A stretch of DNA of 64,000 nucleotides. Source: Varroa destructor (Eukaryota > Arthropoda > Arachnida > Mesostigmata > Varroidae). The stretch covers positions 30,325,311-30,389,310 of the forward strand of contig NW_019211458.1 of the NCBI RefSeq assembly GCF_002443255.2. Direction: 5' to 3'. Of the stretch, positions 47,050-59,099 are shown in pieces. A program made the position numbers and the translations under genes. The notes beneath the pieces were generated by a model. It was not told the origin of the DNA, made no database searches, and saw only the letters and a list, made by a program, of their open reading frames with translations. Each line of letters starts with the position of its first letter. Position 1 is the first letter of the stretch.

Positions 47050-47692
47050 AAACAAAATAATGTCCAGAAAGTGTGAGAATTAGTTTAAAGGTCTAGTCCA
47101 TGTCGTCATGTTACACATGTCGGACGTGACAATCCATGTCCAGCCAAAGCTGATGATGGGGATAGAGAGGCGGGTGCTCAAGCATCAACAGGTATTTAAC
47201 ATAGTCTGATTTCATCGGGTTGAACTCTGAGCGGATACCGTCTATATCGGTTGTCATCCGTTCAGATGAGAAATAGCTATTTGTCTATAGGGATATACCT
47301 AATGAAATAGGGATGCCACCGCCCGTCTGCGTATATGCGGTGCGCATGTAAATAACATTTTGTGTGTACATGATCAGCATGTGAGCGTTACATCAAAAAC
47401 ACGAGACTTTGACGAGACAAAGTAAAACGATTATTGTCGCGACTATTGCTATTGCTACTCCATACATAGATTACTACGCTTACTTTTATTATTAATAATA
47501 AACGCACCGGTAAGGTGCTCTAACGATAAATTTGTATTATTATTGATTTTTTTTCATAGTGGCATATTTGCCAGCATGCAACTTTTACTATTTTTTTGCA
47601 AAAAAGCTTAGAATTTGTACGTTTTATACGTTTGTTCGATTCTGGTTAACCAGATTTGTGATCAGGCACTAACCTTTGACTTTTTGCTTCAG

Positions 47693-47814
47693 ATCAAAGC
47701 TCAATAAAAGTGAAAGCGGAGCGATCATTTCAGTTCAACCTACCGCTTTGTGGTGCGTACGCATATCAGATGCCTTCTAACAGTCTGCATAATCCGGCTT
47801 CAATAAAATCGTAA
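47693..47814 (+). pseudogene. Decayed finger exon, half of the zinc ligands lost
   Basis: The acceptor is gactttttgcttcag (AG at 47691-47692). The shared-phase frame gives 39 residues to TAA. It contains SFQFNLPLCGAYAYQMPSNS followed by LH, which fits a C2H2 finger exactly except that the first Cys is Leu: F-x-L-x2-C-x12-H. The second histidine is absent because the chain ends soon after. AATAAA hexamers lie at 47703 and 47802, within the frame itself. The acceptor and frame are kept while the finger is dead. Confidence 0.5.
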
Positions 47815-48054
47815 TAAGAACTACACTTTGGTACTGTGTAGATTAATATAACCTATTTAAGCACCTACCTAGAATTTTAGACACTGAATAATTTTCTGTC
47901 ACTGAATAATCGTGTAGATTAATAGGTCCAGTTCTTAAAAGTCGACCTGGCATAACTTGATGCAGCTGCGTCGCTATATGGGTTTGAGCTCTCTGCACTA
48001 TCGAGTCCACCATTTCTGTAGACTCCTGCCGATGAAACAGAGTTCTTTGTCACG

Positions 48055-48640
48055 TCAGATGCTTTTGTTGGCGAAGTCAGTACTTACCTTTAATGGAGTC
48101 GACCCGGGACGAAGTAGCGCGATTTCCAAGCCTTTCATGGCTCCTGATGACAGTTTCCAACATTTCAGAGTAGGGAGAGATGTTCGCAGACGATCGGGGC
48201 TTTGTAAAGAAATTTCAACCACTCGAGGGAACCGTTTTTGTACGTAGTTCTCACATATTTTAATCAGACCCAGTGGTCGTTTACTTTCAGTAAGAAAACG
48301 AAAACACGTAACGAACATGGTCAAAGGAAAATCACTGCTATCGATGTATTTATAGCAGTTTTAGAATAATGCGTCAAATGCGTCTACGTGTATGTTCTAG
48401 TTATCATCAGATGCAATTATCTAGTTTGGCTGCACGGAAGCCATGTTCTCCGTTGTAGCTTATGAACACAAGGGATAGTCGCTCAAAGGCACGATCATCT
48501 TTAGGATCTTCGGATTCCCTACGCAGATGGTCTACTGTATCACTCGAATGAAAAACTAACTGGCGTAACTGAACAGCGGCGTCATTGATGTGAGACTGGG
48601 TTACAGAAACCCACTTCTCATTCTGATGGTAGGAAATCAA
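48055..48640 (-). other. Pair of minus-strand open frames, unidentified
   Basis: Frames at 48407-48640 (77 aa) and 48055-48324 (89 aa) have protein-like composition (for example HINDAAVQLRQLVFHSSDTV and SLQSPDRLRTSLPTLKCWKL). They might be two exons or pieces of a processed gene fragment. I do not recognise a family, and splice sites were not established. Confidence 0.2.
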
Positions 48641-48985
48641 AATAATTTTTCTGGACGGAGATTACTGATGGACATCAATGTAAATTAGTTGACATTCGGG
48701 GACTCAAAATCTGATAGCTGTTCAGTATCGTAGCCGCAATGACCGTATGTATCTACTGCCTTTACCCTAATCCTGTACTGTTTTACAGAATGCAAAATTT
48801 CTGTGAGTGACTGTTATGTGGCCGTTTGCAGCAAAGGTAGCATACTGTATATACGAAAAAAAAACTAGAGCATGTATGCTAACGACAGAGCCACTGTACC
48901 ACGTGCAACCACGGAGATTTTCCGCAATAATAATACAATGTCATTACTTGTCCGCTGGTTTTCTAATAATTTTTTCTAGTTTCAG

Positions 48986-49014
48986 ATGGAAAATCATCAT
49001 CAGTGTTTTCCTAA
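48986..49014 (+). other. Short terminal exon candidate with polyA signal
   Basis: The acceptor is ttttttctagtttcag (AG at 48984-48985). In the shared phase it gives GKSSSVFS then TAA. In phase 0 a 37-residue frame runs from MENHHQCFPNRH to the basic end CKRRRIK. AATAAA is at 49095-49100. It could be a 3'UTR exon of the exon 12 isoform or a short tail. Confidence 0.35.
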
Positions 49015-49260
49015 CCGACACGTGGAGAACATCTGTGCACTAGAAGGGATAGCTATTGATGTGCATGTAATCAACTGTAAACGCAGACGAATCAAATAAA
49101 TGAAATATGGAAAAATAAACGCGTCCCCTTTGTTATATACAATAATTAAGTATTTTTTGTCTGCAGATATATGGAAAAACTTGCCAAGTGACATCAACGT
49201 TTATGTCCAATTGCTAATTTATTTGTTTATATATATCGTCCCGATTGAACCGACCTACAG

Positions 49261-50097
49261 GCATATACAGTGACTGTTCTGGACGAAGTATCCAATTGCC
49301 AGTTAGCATTTGGGCAGAGGATGCAGTTGCGACAAACGCCATTTCGTCGGCCATCAAGATTGAGTCTATCGACGCCAGCAAAGTTGTTCAGTCATCGGAA
49401 CATATCGGCCCAGTGGAGCGCCCAGGTACCGAATTCGGTGCTACAATCGACACCAATTTATGGGTTCCCGCGTCAGCAACGGTAACCAATCTTCCATCAA
49501 CACGTTGGCAACAGCCAGTTGTATCAATTATCTCCACGCCTGTTGTCGTTACGGCTACACCGGTCCGAGCTGCGAAGGACCAGCTTCATCGTCAAAAAGC
49601 GGCTAAAACTAATAGGCGCCCCCCAACGACCTCGCGATATTCGGCCGCCAGTCGTCGCGAGTCGATTGCGCAAACTAACCTTGGGACCCTTCAAGAACGC
49701 CAGCCACACCCGACTATTATGTCACCTCCACCCGTGACATCACGGACCAAGAAACAACAACAACAACAACAACAACAACCACCACATCATCACCAACAAC
49801 AGTCTGGAGCGGTCGTTCTTCGGCACGTTCGCGTTCAGAGAGTTGGTTCTGAGCGCCGCCCGGCTCCGAAGAGTCATCAGCCGGTTGCGTCTGGCCACCC
49901 AACGGTGGTAACAATGCCGCAAGGATCATCACAATCAGTGGACCTGCCTCATTCAGCTGCTATAACCGTGGTCCCCACAAGCATGGTTACAATCCATCCA
50001 ACTAAAATGCATCAATTTTCGACCGACTTGATCGCAACGGGACGACAGTTCCAGCTAAATCAGCCAATAATTACCGAAGCAGGGGAAGAATTTCACG
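49261..50097 (+). CDS. lola: Exon 13: finger-less Gln/Ser/Pro-rich exon with symmetric phase
   Basis: The acceptor is gaaccgacctacag (AG at 49259-49260). Two bases (gc) complete the upstream codon, then IYSDCSGRSIQLPVSIW. The encoded 278 residues are Thr/Pro/Ser/Val-rich with a polyglutamine-histidine tract (KKQQQQQQQQPPHHHQQQ) and basic patches, but no finger. The exon appears to end at cacg/gtaatt (donor at 50098), leaving one base, so it enters and leaves in phase 1 and is 837 bases, a multiple of three. It can therefore be joined to any acceptor of the array. Reading through the donor instead gives a hydrophobic 30-residue end to TAG at 50195. Confidence 0.75.
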
Positions 50098-50422
50098 GTA
50101 ATTGCCTTCGTATTTTGATGATGATTACCATTATTATACATTTTGCTTATTGTGATGTAGAAAGAACCAACAGTTCGATCTTTATTAACGCGTAGGATAT
50201 ATACAAAAAGCGCAGACGAAGATGGGTCTAAACAAGCGGGTGTATAGTGTCAAGCGTTTTTAGATTTATCTAGAAAAATCTATGTTACCGTCATTTGCAG
50301 AATTGCCACCATTCAAAACGTGGGGTAAATCATAACAATTGTTAGCTGATACTTGTTCGCTAAGAAACTATATTTGTTCTTATTTTCTCTGACAAAATGT
50401 ATATCCTATTTGCATTTTTTAG

Positions 50423-50595
50423 TGAATCCCGACTCTGAAGAAATCGGATCACTCCGAACCGCTCCCGAATATTTCCTGGTCGATAGTGGCAGAGTGTCTC
50501 CTCGACAGATCTCTTCGTCGTCAGGCAACGAGACTAGCTGCAGTGTATCAGCTCAGCAATCGCGGATTCTAGTCGAGGATCAGCCGTGTCCTTAG
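50423..50595 (+). CDS. lola: Exon 14: short finger-less terminal exon
   Basis: The acceptor is ctatttgcattttttag (AG at 50421-50422). Two bases (tg) complete a codon; the frame then runs 56 residues from NPDSEEIGSLRTAPEYFL to SRILVEDQPCP and TAG. It is Ser-rich and acidic, with no zinc ligands in finger spacing. It accepts either exon 13 or the shared upstream donor. With exon 13 it makes a 335-residue tail without fingers, which suggests a non-DNA-binding isoform that could act as a partner or antagonist of the finger isoforms. AATAAA is at 50716. Confidence 0.7.
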
Positions 50596-50715
50596 TGAAA
50601 ATGAACCCTTTGACTAGTACCGCCTAATTAACGCAACGGTTTCACTTCGACTTCCGCATTGACGGTCGCGGTTAAAGCAACAGCTGACGAATTGACCCAA
50701 GTCGCACAAATGGAA

Positions 50716-50721
50716 AATAAA
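50716..50721 (+). terminator. AATAAA polyadenylation hexamer for exon 14
   Basis: The hexamer lies 121 bases after the exon 14 stop. Confidence 0.55.
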
Positions 50722-51843
50722 CTAATCTGTTTGGGGCGGGGATTTTTGGTCCCGGTAGTTGATGCAAATATTTTTACAACTACGCATAATCCCTCAGGAG
50801 AGAAGGGGGTAAAAGCGACTCAATAGAATTACACCTACTGCTGAGCTAGTAAAGGAAAGGAAAGACGATTTTACGGAAAACGATACCGGGTGTTCGTTTT
50901 CCTTTTCTAGCATGAGCGGATGTAACACGGCAACGTAACGCAAAACAAGGCCTATCCGACTATCCTGACGAATATGACGACCGCATATAGAATCAATCAA
51001 GCATCAAAAATGGAGATTCAAGCACTTCAATGGACAACTGATAGAGCGGAAGCTACTTGTGTGTGGCAAGCTTACCGTACTAATACTTATCAACTGGCCC
51101 ATGAATTTAGGAGATTGAACGCGTATAGAACAACTTACAGAGCTTACCTAAAACATTAAATGGGCCTGAATGAAACCCTTGGAAGATATTCATGGGTGTG
51201 TCTATTCAATAGGCCAAGCTCTGAATAGCTTGTTGCCAAAGCGCTCAAGTGTTCAGTTTGAAAAATATATCTATCTATCTATATGATAATAAATGTAATA
51301 AATAAAAATTGTGTATCGTGTAGGCGAGGCGCAATCTGCCGCAGAAATTATATTCTACTAGTAATATTATTTGAAATTATCATATTATTATTATTATTAT
51401 TATATCCTTAATGTCTTCTGTCACATCTCTTCTGGTTGTGGCTAATATTTCCGTATGTCTAATAGGAACAAAAGCGCGTGTAAATGCTTCAATGACCTTT
51501 CTACGGTTACATCCTCCAAGGCCTAACGATCATCCCTGTAACTGTAATGGAAAAGAAAAAATTACTTCGAAAACATTGATTTGCTAGAATTAAGTGAAAT
51601 TAATATATTCGTATATGAATGTGATTGGCGACCAACAGGAAGCATTTGGCAGTAATCAATAAAGTACTTTGGTAATATGCAGATATAATGCGATGATTTT
51701 TTTCACTATGGACCCTTTTGATTCATTAATTATTGACTGTCTGACTTCATCTTGTGCCTTCGAATGCCTATTGCCCTTACGGTCCAGCAGTGTACCGTAC
51801 CATAGCCCTACTTCCATAACTAAATCCAATTTATTCGTTTCAG

Positions 51844-51887
51844 TAGTTGGACATTGGGGGTTCCAGAAGAGGTTCGAGCGCTCGTAA
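51844..51887 (+). other. Short terminal exon candidate with polyA signal
   Basis: The acceptor is tttattcgtttcag (AG at 51842-51843). The shared-phase frame gives VGHWGFQKRFERS then TAA. AATAAA is at 51958-51963. It could be a 3'UTR exon or a finger-less tail. Confidence 0.4.
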
Positions 51888-54800
51888 GCGGTGCAGTGTG
51901 TGAACCTAATGAACGACTGTAGAAATACGCTGCGAACCTTTGTTAGGAGCAGGATTGAATAAAGATGTATTTAGGGCTGTTCTTATGTGCGTTTTTAATT
52001 TTTTGGGGTGCATCTAGTACGAAGCGAACGGAGAGCTTGTCGTCAACGGCCATCCGAAGAAGCGATGGGTCTGCTAAATGCTACCCAAAAATCGGTGCAA
52101 TCGCTACCTGTTTCAGTGGTGTCTGAACTTCGTTTACCACCAGATAATACCACACATTTTACCACAACAACCTTATTCAGTCGCATTGTGATATCTCTTT
52201 GACCATCTCGCTTCGCTGTGGGCGGCAGTCTCAAGCCCAGACTCAAAACCGACCGGATCGTCAGGGGGAAAAAGAACGGTCTTTTCATAGAGCGTAGCCA
52301 GCCCATTGCGACGATCACAGTATTCCGACTGGGGGTAGCTAGACTTCGTAAACACTTCGCTTCTACTTGCATCCTAGCTGCCTTTTCAATTGTGCCTGAA
52401 TCAGACATTACGCAGGGCTGTTGCTGATATACGAAGCGGCAGCGGACTAACCGTAGATACGTAGCAGCGACACATGTTTCAGGAGATTACTAATTTTAAA
52501 ATGAACATTTTTCAACGCTTCAATTATTTCTAAACGGGCACCCCCACGAAGCCATTCATATGCACATCCGTAAGGAAGTCCAATTTATTACCGTCAGTTT
52601 TTGTGTAGCGATCTTTTTTCGTTGGCCTGCATACTTTTACTTCGTATAACCTAAAACCTTACTACGCCTGTCTTCAATTAGATTAGCTAGAGGTAACTTC
52701 ACAAACTTCCTTCAAACCTGCACGCATCGTTTAACAGCGACTATGTCAATTGTTAAAGGGACGACTGAAAGAAAAGATAAAAAAAAAACTAGAATAGCTA
52801 GCTAAATAAAAAAAAAAACCATGGATGGTTTACATGCCCCCGTCGATCTTCAGATTTGTAAGTTTTAATGTGAGTAAATGAGGTACATTGAAATATCTTG
52901 AGCCCTCTATAAAAACTGAATTCAATCAGTATACAGCGAATTTAGTCCTATTCGAAGTATGTGTACGCACTAGTGTGGACTTTTTACTAGATATATATAT
53001 GAAAATGTCAGAAATGTAAATGAAGCATAACTTCGTTCACATATGTATAACCGACTTAATTGCTCTACGGAAGTGCAAGTTATCAACTAAAAATACGATG
53101 ACATTTGTTGCGGAAACCCTCATTGATCTAGCCGTCTGTGTTCTTTTCAAATGTCCTGTGTCCTCAGCCCTTCCAGGAAATAAAAAAATCGCATTTTCCC
53201 ACAATAAGACAAATCTAGTATATTAAAGCAAGTCAATATTTTGATCTCTACGTAAATCTTTATTATTGTTCCCTTCGCAACAAACGATTGATAGCAGGAA
53301 TACACTAGTGTGTCAATGTACACGTATAATTTTCACAATTTTTATTTACTTGCTGTATTGTTTTAGGTCGAATTAGGTTGCCGCATCGCTGGGGTCCTCA
53401 AACGAATGAATGCATTATCCTCTGACAAAGGCGGCCATAGCAGCCATTTACTTCTACTGGATCGTTCGAGCTGGATTAGTTCCCGCCATTTTTGTGCGAC
53501 GAGCCAACAGGATGGAGCGCGAAACGTTTATTATTATTATTTAATAATTTTTATTATTTATCTATTTATTATAAAGAATTAAGGCCTTCGCTATAAATAG
53601 CGGAGGAAACCGGTAGCTTTGACCTAACCTGGCCGGCTTGGGGCGCATTGGTTATGAGCTGAGCTGATCTCTCCGTAGAGGTTCTTTGTATGTGGGTCAC
53701 AAGATATCAGGGTAGCTGAGTGAGGCAATTCGAGTAGACTGATCGTAGACGGATCGAGCAGAAAAACGTTGTCATGAGATGAAGACTCTGTACGAAATAA
53801 ACGAAACATAAGTTTCGGAACCGTGAAATCAAGTTGATCTCTTACAAAGGGTTGTTAACATTTCATTCTGAAATGGATATTATAATGATACAGAAGTAAC
53901 TCAAACTTTATGTTAAAGGCAGGTCTCATAGGCATAGAACGTTTCTAGACAAAGATTGGAGTTAGAAGACCGAAATGATTTCCTTTAAGGTTCGGACGCA
54001 CATCTTAAAATATTCGGATTTTACCTAGCCTAAAAATTGCTTGATTTATTTTGATGTATTTGGACAACATCCGTCTGATCTTTTTTCGTCAGGTAAAAAC
54101 ATGGATGAGTAGTCAATATGATGAGTATCAATTCATTTTTTTGCGACGCAGCCATTACAAACTTTTAACGTAAGTTAACTTTTACACTGTAAACTAACTT
54201 GCGCTTACTCTTACAGACTTTGTTATTCCGGCGATATTCGCGTAATCAAGACACCGCATTGATGGCATCCCTGCTGATTCGTTCTGCGCAATGGACGGTT
54301 TTTTCGAGTAGCCGATTGCCAAGATCAGAACTAAGCTCCGATTGCTTTAAACAACAGCGCCATTATTACAGTAGATGAAGGTGCTCCGGTGGCTGACCCA
54401 CTAAATGTTCACGATGTTTTCGCCAGTTTTCATAGGGCATTTATCGATCGAACTATCACGTGACGGTGGACAATTGTTTGCGGGGCAAATACTCGGACAG
54501 TCGAAACAATGACATTGTAGATATTTCTCTACCTGATAGTTGTTTGTTGAATCCAGAACTCATCTGAGCTAAACATTATTCCCGTCCTCAACGTTTTATC
54601 TGATCCTGTTGCTCGGAACGTTTTGTAATTAACATACCAGCGCTGCACATTTACATTATGACGATATGTATCGGAAAACATATAGGCCAACCGATCTAAT
54701 ATCGTTAGGAAAAACCCTAACTAGAAAGATGACGAACTATGCTACAAAAATCAATATGCAGCTGAAAGCATTCATTACATTCAAGTAACTAGTTAACGGC

Positions 54801-55732
54801 CTTGATTGAAGATAGAAGATGAACGATACGTTGCTCAAGTTATTTGTAGATACGGCGTTAACAAAGCGTCCTAGCTAGGCATGAATTGTGCTCGTCGAAA
54901 ATTAGTGGAACAGGTCCGTATACAATAATAATAGTAAGTTATAGTAGTAATACTGTGATCGAATCACAAAGCCCATCCATAGCTATATATATGTATATTT
55001 CATGCTTTAAACATCCCTCTACGACAGTCTCTCTACGAATATGGCAAAAAGTAATGTCACCTTCTGTACTAACGACTTCTATGGAACGATAAATCGACAG
55101 TTCTCTACCATCATTGAAGCTGTCACCTCACTTGATAGGACAACTTTGCAAAGTCACATTCATTGAAATTTGTCTTCGTTCTTCTAGGACATAATGCGGT
55201 AAAAAAGAAACTTGAGAACGGCTGAGAGAAATCGATAGCTGAAGTTGTGCCTAATTTTTTGCCTAGCTGAAGCGGAATTATTGAGAACTTCATCAAGAGG
55301 CTATGTCCGATATATAACGCTATTCGGTAATTCGTTTTATCTATTTCATAGTTACCTGTTTCAATTAGTTCTGAGATTAACTGGACGGCTGACCTTGCAA
55401 GGCCAAGATTTTTAAGTCTTCGAGTCGAACTGATACAATTGATGAAATAGCTGATTGTCTATTAAATAAAGTAGAGCAATTTCTGATTGGACTCTTATTT
55501 CTCTGACCCCATTTCAGCCATCAAAAAAACTTACTGGCATATCTTTTTCGTAGTACTTTGTGATGAGGCATGTAAACGCTGAGTTTTATATATCTTTTCG
55601 AATGGTTTCTACTATCGATATTGTCCGTTTTTGTTTCCGACCCGCCATCGTCATTGTCAACCTCTCTTGATCGTACCCCCATCATCATCAGCGGCCGTTT
55701 CGTCCCAATTTATCCGCATCTGTTCTTTCCAG

Positions 55733-56328
55733 ATCTTGTATTACTGCCGTCTGCGCTGCACGGCATGTCGGCCGAATCAGTCGGCAGCAACTGCTGGACA
55801 GGCGATTACGATTCTGAGGTACCCTCGCTTCCAAATCCCTGGCGTGACGGCGGCACGCTCACTGTCAGCGTTCATCGTCATCGACAGAGTCTAATGCCGG
55901 CAGCGACATGCCCTCCAATCAGTTTAAACCAGCATTCACAACACGTGTTAGCGTCTAGCGATACAATTATTCCTGTTCTGCAAACAGATGCCGGAGCGAT
56001 TCTCGAGCTTGAGGACGATGTGCAGGAAGATATTAGGAAGCATATAACGACACGGGACAGTGTTCATCATTGCCGTCACTGCGAGTACCGTACAACGTTC
56101 CTAGGTGATATGAAGGCTCATTACTATCATCGGCACGCGGCCGTGAAGCCGTTCAAGTGCTTATTTTGCGGGATGCGGTTCGCCCGCAAGAACAGTCGAC
56201 GTCTCCATATGATGACGGTGCATACAAATCAGCGTCGATACCAGTGTCCTCATTGTGACAAGACATACGGTTATCGCTGCCACATGAGGCGGCATATCAG
56301 GGTCGTGCATGAGGGTGGCTGTTATTAA
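55733..56328 (+). CDS. lola: Alternative terminal exon 15: three C2H2 fingers
   Basis: The acceptor is catctgttctttccag (AG at 55731-55732). Two bases (at) complete the upstream codon; 197 residues follow, starting LVLLPSALHGMSAESVG. The open frame continues upstream into the intron, so the first in-frame start codons there are not real starts. After about 110 residues of linker with an acidic stretch (LELEDDVQEDI) come CRHCEYRTTFLGDMKAH...H, AAVKPFK, CLFCGMRFARKNSRRLH...H, TNQRRYQ, and CPHCDKTYGYRCHMRRH...H. All twelve ligands are present. The second linker is TNQRRYQ in place of TGEKPF, which may loosen the third finger on DNA. The end is EGGCY. No close polyA hexamer is seen. Confidence 0.92.
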
Positions 56329-59099
56329 CACCAGCTGCGATCCAGTGACTACAATGTCAATAATTCTATCAGAATTCGATAGATTATGAAATACGGGGCA
56401 TAAAAAATAGCTTGAGAAATAGATTATATGATGAAGATGAAAATCAACATGGCGTTATTCGAGCTGACGATGTCAATCGTCGTGCTAAAGTATCTGCTGG
56501 ACAAAATGACAGTCCGATGATCCACTGACCCAAGCAGATGTTGCCGTATTTCGTTAATTTGTTTGTGCCTATTTTAGGCAGAAATGAAACAGATCAAATA
56601 GACAGACAATGTCGGGGTATCAATGGTGCGTGAGAAGACAATTCTCTATTTTGTTTCCTGAGAACTGATGCGCTGTTACACTGCTTAGTACTAACCTAAA
56701 AGCTTGATCTGTTGTTAAATGTTTTATATTAGGTCTTTATTAGTGGTCCGTCGCGTATATCTATTATACATTTTTTACATTATACGAAAATTATACACTT
56801 TTCGTGTGTCTTCCGAGAGCTTATAATTCTACACTGAACGCTATCTTTTCCTGTTTAGTGCGATAAAAAAAGAACGAAATGCATACCGCATCATTTCAAT
56901 AGATTACGTGTATCTCAGAGGAACATAAACATAGTGAAACGGAGTAATGAAGCTGCTCTCCTGGCATAGAAGAGGCAGGTCGTGCAGGAGTCGACGATAC
57001 TCCTAAAGGTCGCTCCCATGGAATACCTACAATAATGCTCTCGTCGAGATCAAATTCATATTCGCTGAGAAAACGTTTGATTCATAGCAACACGTTAGGC
57101 GTAGCGTGCTATGGGAGTTCAATAAGATTTGTCTTAGTTGGTGCGGATTATATCGGGCGACAGGCGTTTACTTTGTTCGTTATACTAGTCACGCATTTCT
57201 ATAACAAGTCGGTTACGTTACGTTACGTTATACGGAGCCCCAGAGTCGCAGAAAATCGACCTCATATGATGCTGTAACGACTGAGAAAGCCAGAGACATC
57301 TTTCACCATTCGTTGAAGATAGGCCATGATCGTTATAAGGATGCACTTCGAACCCTTTGTAATGATGTTTCTATAAGCGACTGTGAGTGGTTCCATGTCT
57401 GAGTCTTTTTTCGCTTCCGGCTTTTTTCGTATCTATATACGAAAAAATAGCTTTTTTCGTATCCGGAAACCGTAAGTTCGTTGCACGTTTGTGGCATGCG
57501 AGCGGTTTCGCTCTACTTCGGACTGCTGTTACTTAACGGAATCTCGAAAACGAGGATAAGTTATAGCCTCAGCCATAGGTGCAGTGTATAAACAACAAAT
57601 TATGTTAAATAAACAAAGCACGTCGTGACCGTACGACAGTTTTCGTTAAAATTGATGATATCAAATTGTTATCCGTTTAGAGCAGGAGTAGACATTTTGC
57701 TGCAATGATTTGTGTCAATAATAAATAGTAAACGTTACGCAGATTTATCTTAACGTAAACGATTCACTAGAACGTTTGAAGTCAGCTGTGGATGGACTGA
57801 TATTTAGTCAACTTTTAACGATGCCATCACGGTCGAGGGGAAACAGCAGGTAATGTTTGAAAACTTGCCCGTATATAATTAACAAGTTAAAAGTATTCGT
57901 CCTTTACCTGTACAGTTCGAAACGTAATTAGGTATTCGACAAAGTCAACAGGTGGCTACGAAGAAAAATAATATTTGATATAACTCTCGTGAATTAGATC
58001 AATCTTTTCTGCACGGAAATATGGCCTACAGTCGAACGTACGATAAGCTCCCTAAAGTCACCCCCGGACCCCCTTACGCGATAGACCAACTGTATTCAGT
58101 ATAAAGCTTAGGCCCCTAATGTGATCAATTGACTTTACATCATTACTTCGAACGTCGCTCGGAGAAAGCCTTCATTTATATAGGTATATAGAAACTTCAA
58201 TGAATTTAGATTTATGAGGCAAACTTTCCGTATCTAACTATCTTGTTTTGGTCAGGAATTTCAACGTGTTACGCTACGGATACTTACGTTGTCATGTATT
58301 TGTTTACCGTGCCCATTAAAGACGTTTTAATCTAATATCAACATGATTTAAGAGCATTTTCACTAACAAAGAGCATACTTCCAGCCGCAACTTTTCTTCT
58401 CTACTTTCGGCCTAACTCGCGGTTGGCCTTGAGAGCCAGCTTCAGTCTACAGCAAACTGTGCTAATATTTAAGGACGCAATCGTGCCCGCCTGTAAAAGA
58501 CCCACTTCACAGTATGGCAATCATATGATCAATAAAGAATCGCACACAGTCCCTTGCGCGAAGACTGCCTTTGCTTTTGAGTGTTGTCTGAGTAATTACG
58601 ATATAGTCTGCACTGCATGCAAACATTGATTTGTGTGACCGAACAAACGAAACACAAGCCAGTCCCTGTTTAAGTGGTACACTCTCAACTGAAATGTGTA
58701 TAATAACGCGGATATTATGTTTATAGTTTAGTAATAAAGTGTCCCGTTTTTTTCCTTTGGCTTGGTTTTTAGTTCATATTCTTTTCTTAATGAAACCGCA
58801 AACCTTCGTTCGATTTGTTATTTACGACAAAGCTGTCGTTTTTAATTTCTGTGATTACACCGGTGACTCCGGGAGACGCACGGGTAGGTATAAAATCAAT
58901 ATAATTTGTTTTATTTATTGAAAGTTGACATTTATTGCAACGGTCGTATTTACGGCATTACTGATAATCATATTTTTACTGTTTCGTTCTTATTCAGTTG
59001 ACATTTTGTGAATGATTTGTGTGGCCGCTACGACAGCGACGATTAGGGTCTGCCCTATAGCGAGATCATCACGTCTGACAGTTAATATATCTCTTTCAG
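56329..59099 (+). other. Spacer between finger exons 15 and 16
   Basis: It contains a triple cgtat/hairpin repeat at 57422-57463. A Cys-rich open frame at 58423-58629 has no correct finger spacing. No other exon is recognised. Confidence 0.6.
57422..57463. repeat. Short hairpin with a third direct copy
   Basis: ttttttcgtat (57422-57432) pairs perfectly with atacgaaaaaa (57437-57447) across a 4-base loop, and a further cttttttcgtatc copy follows at 57451-57463. Confidence 0.85.

Larger units (their letters stand above)
45608..49260 (+). other. Spacer between exons 12 and 13
   Basis: It contains a long CT microsatellite at 46986-47049, a damaged finger exon at 47693, a short terminal-exon candidate at 48986 and an unexplained pair of minus-strand frames at 48055-48640. 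Confidence 0.6.
50596..55732 (+). other. Spacer between exons 14 and 15
   Basis: It contains a strong acceptor at 51843 with a short tail. Other acceptors at 53366, 54216 and 55517 open only 8-20 codons in the shared phase. Open frames around 52008-52427 on both strands have no finger or family signature. ATT repeats lie near 51386-51402. Confidence 0.55.

Noticed and set aside
46813..47055. Arg/Glu-repeat minus-strand frame
   Set aside because: CT microsatellite translation.
58423..58629. Cys-rich 68-residue frame as a finger exon
   Set aside because: Cysteines and histidines do not fit C2H2 spacing and no phase-compatible strong acceptor was found.
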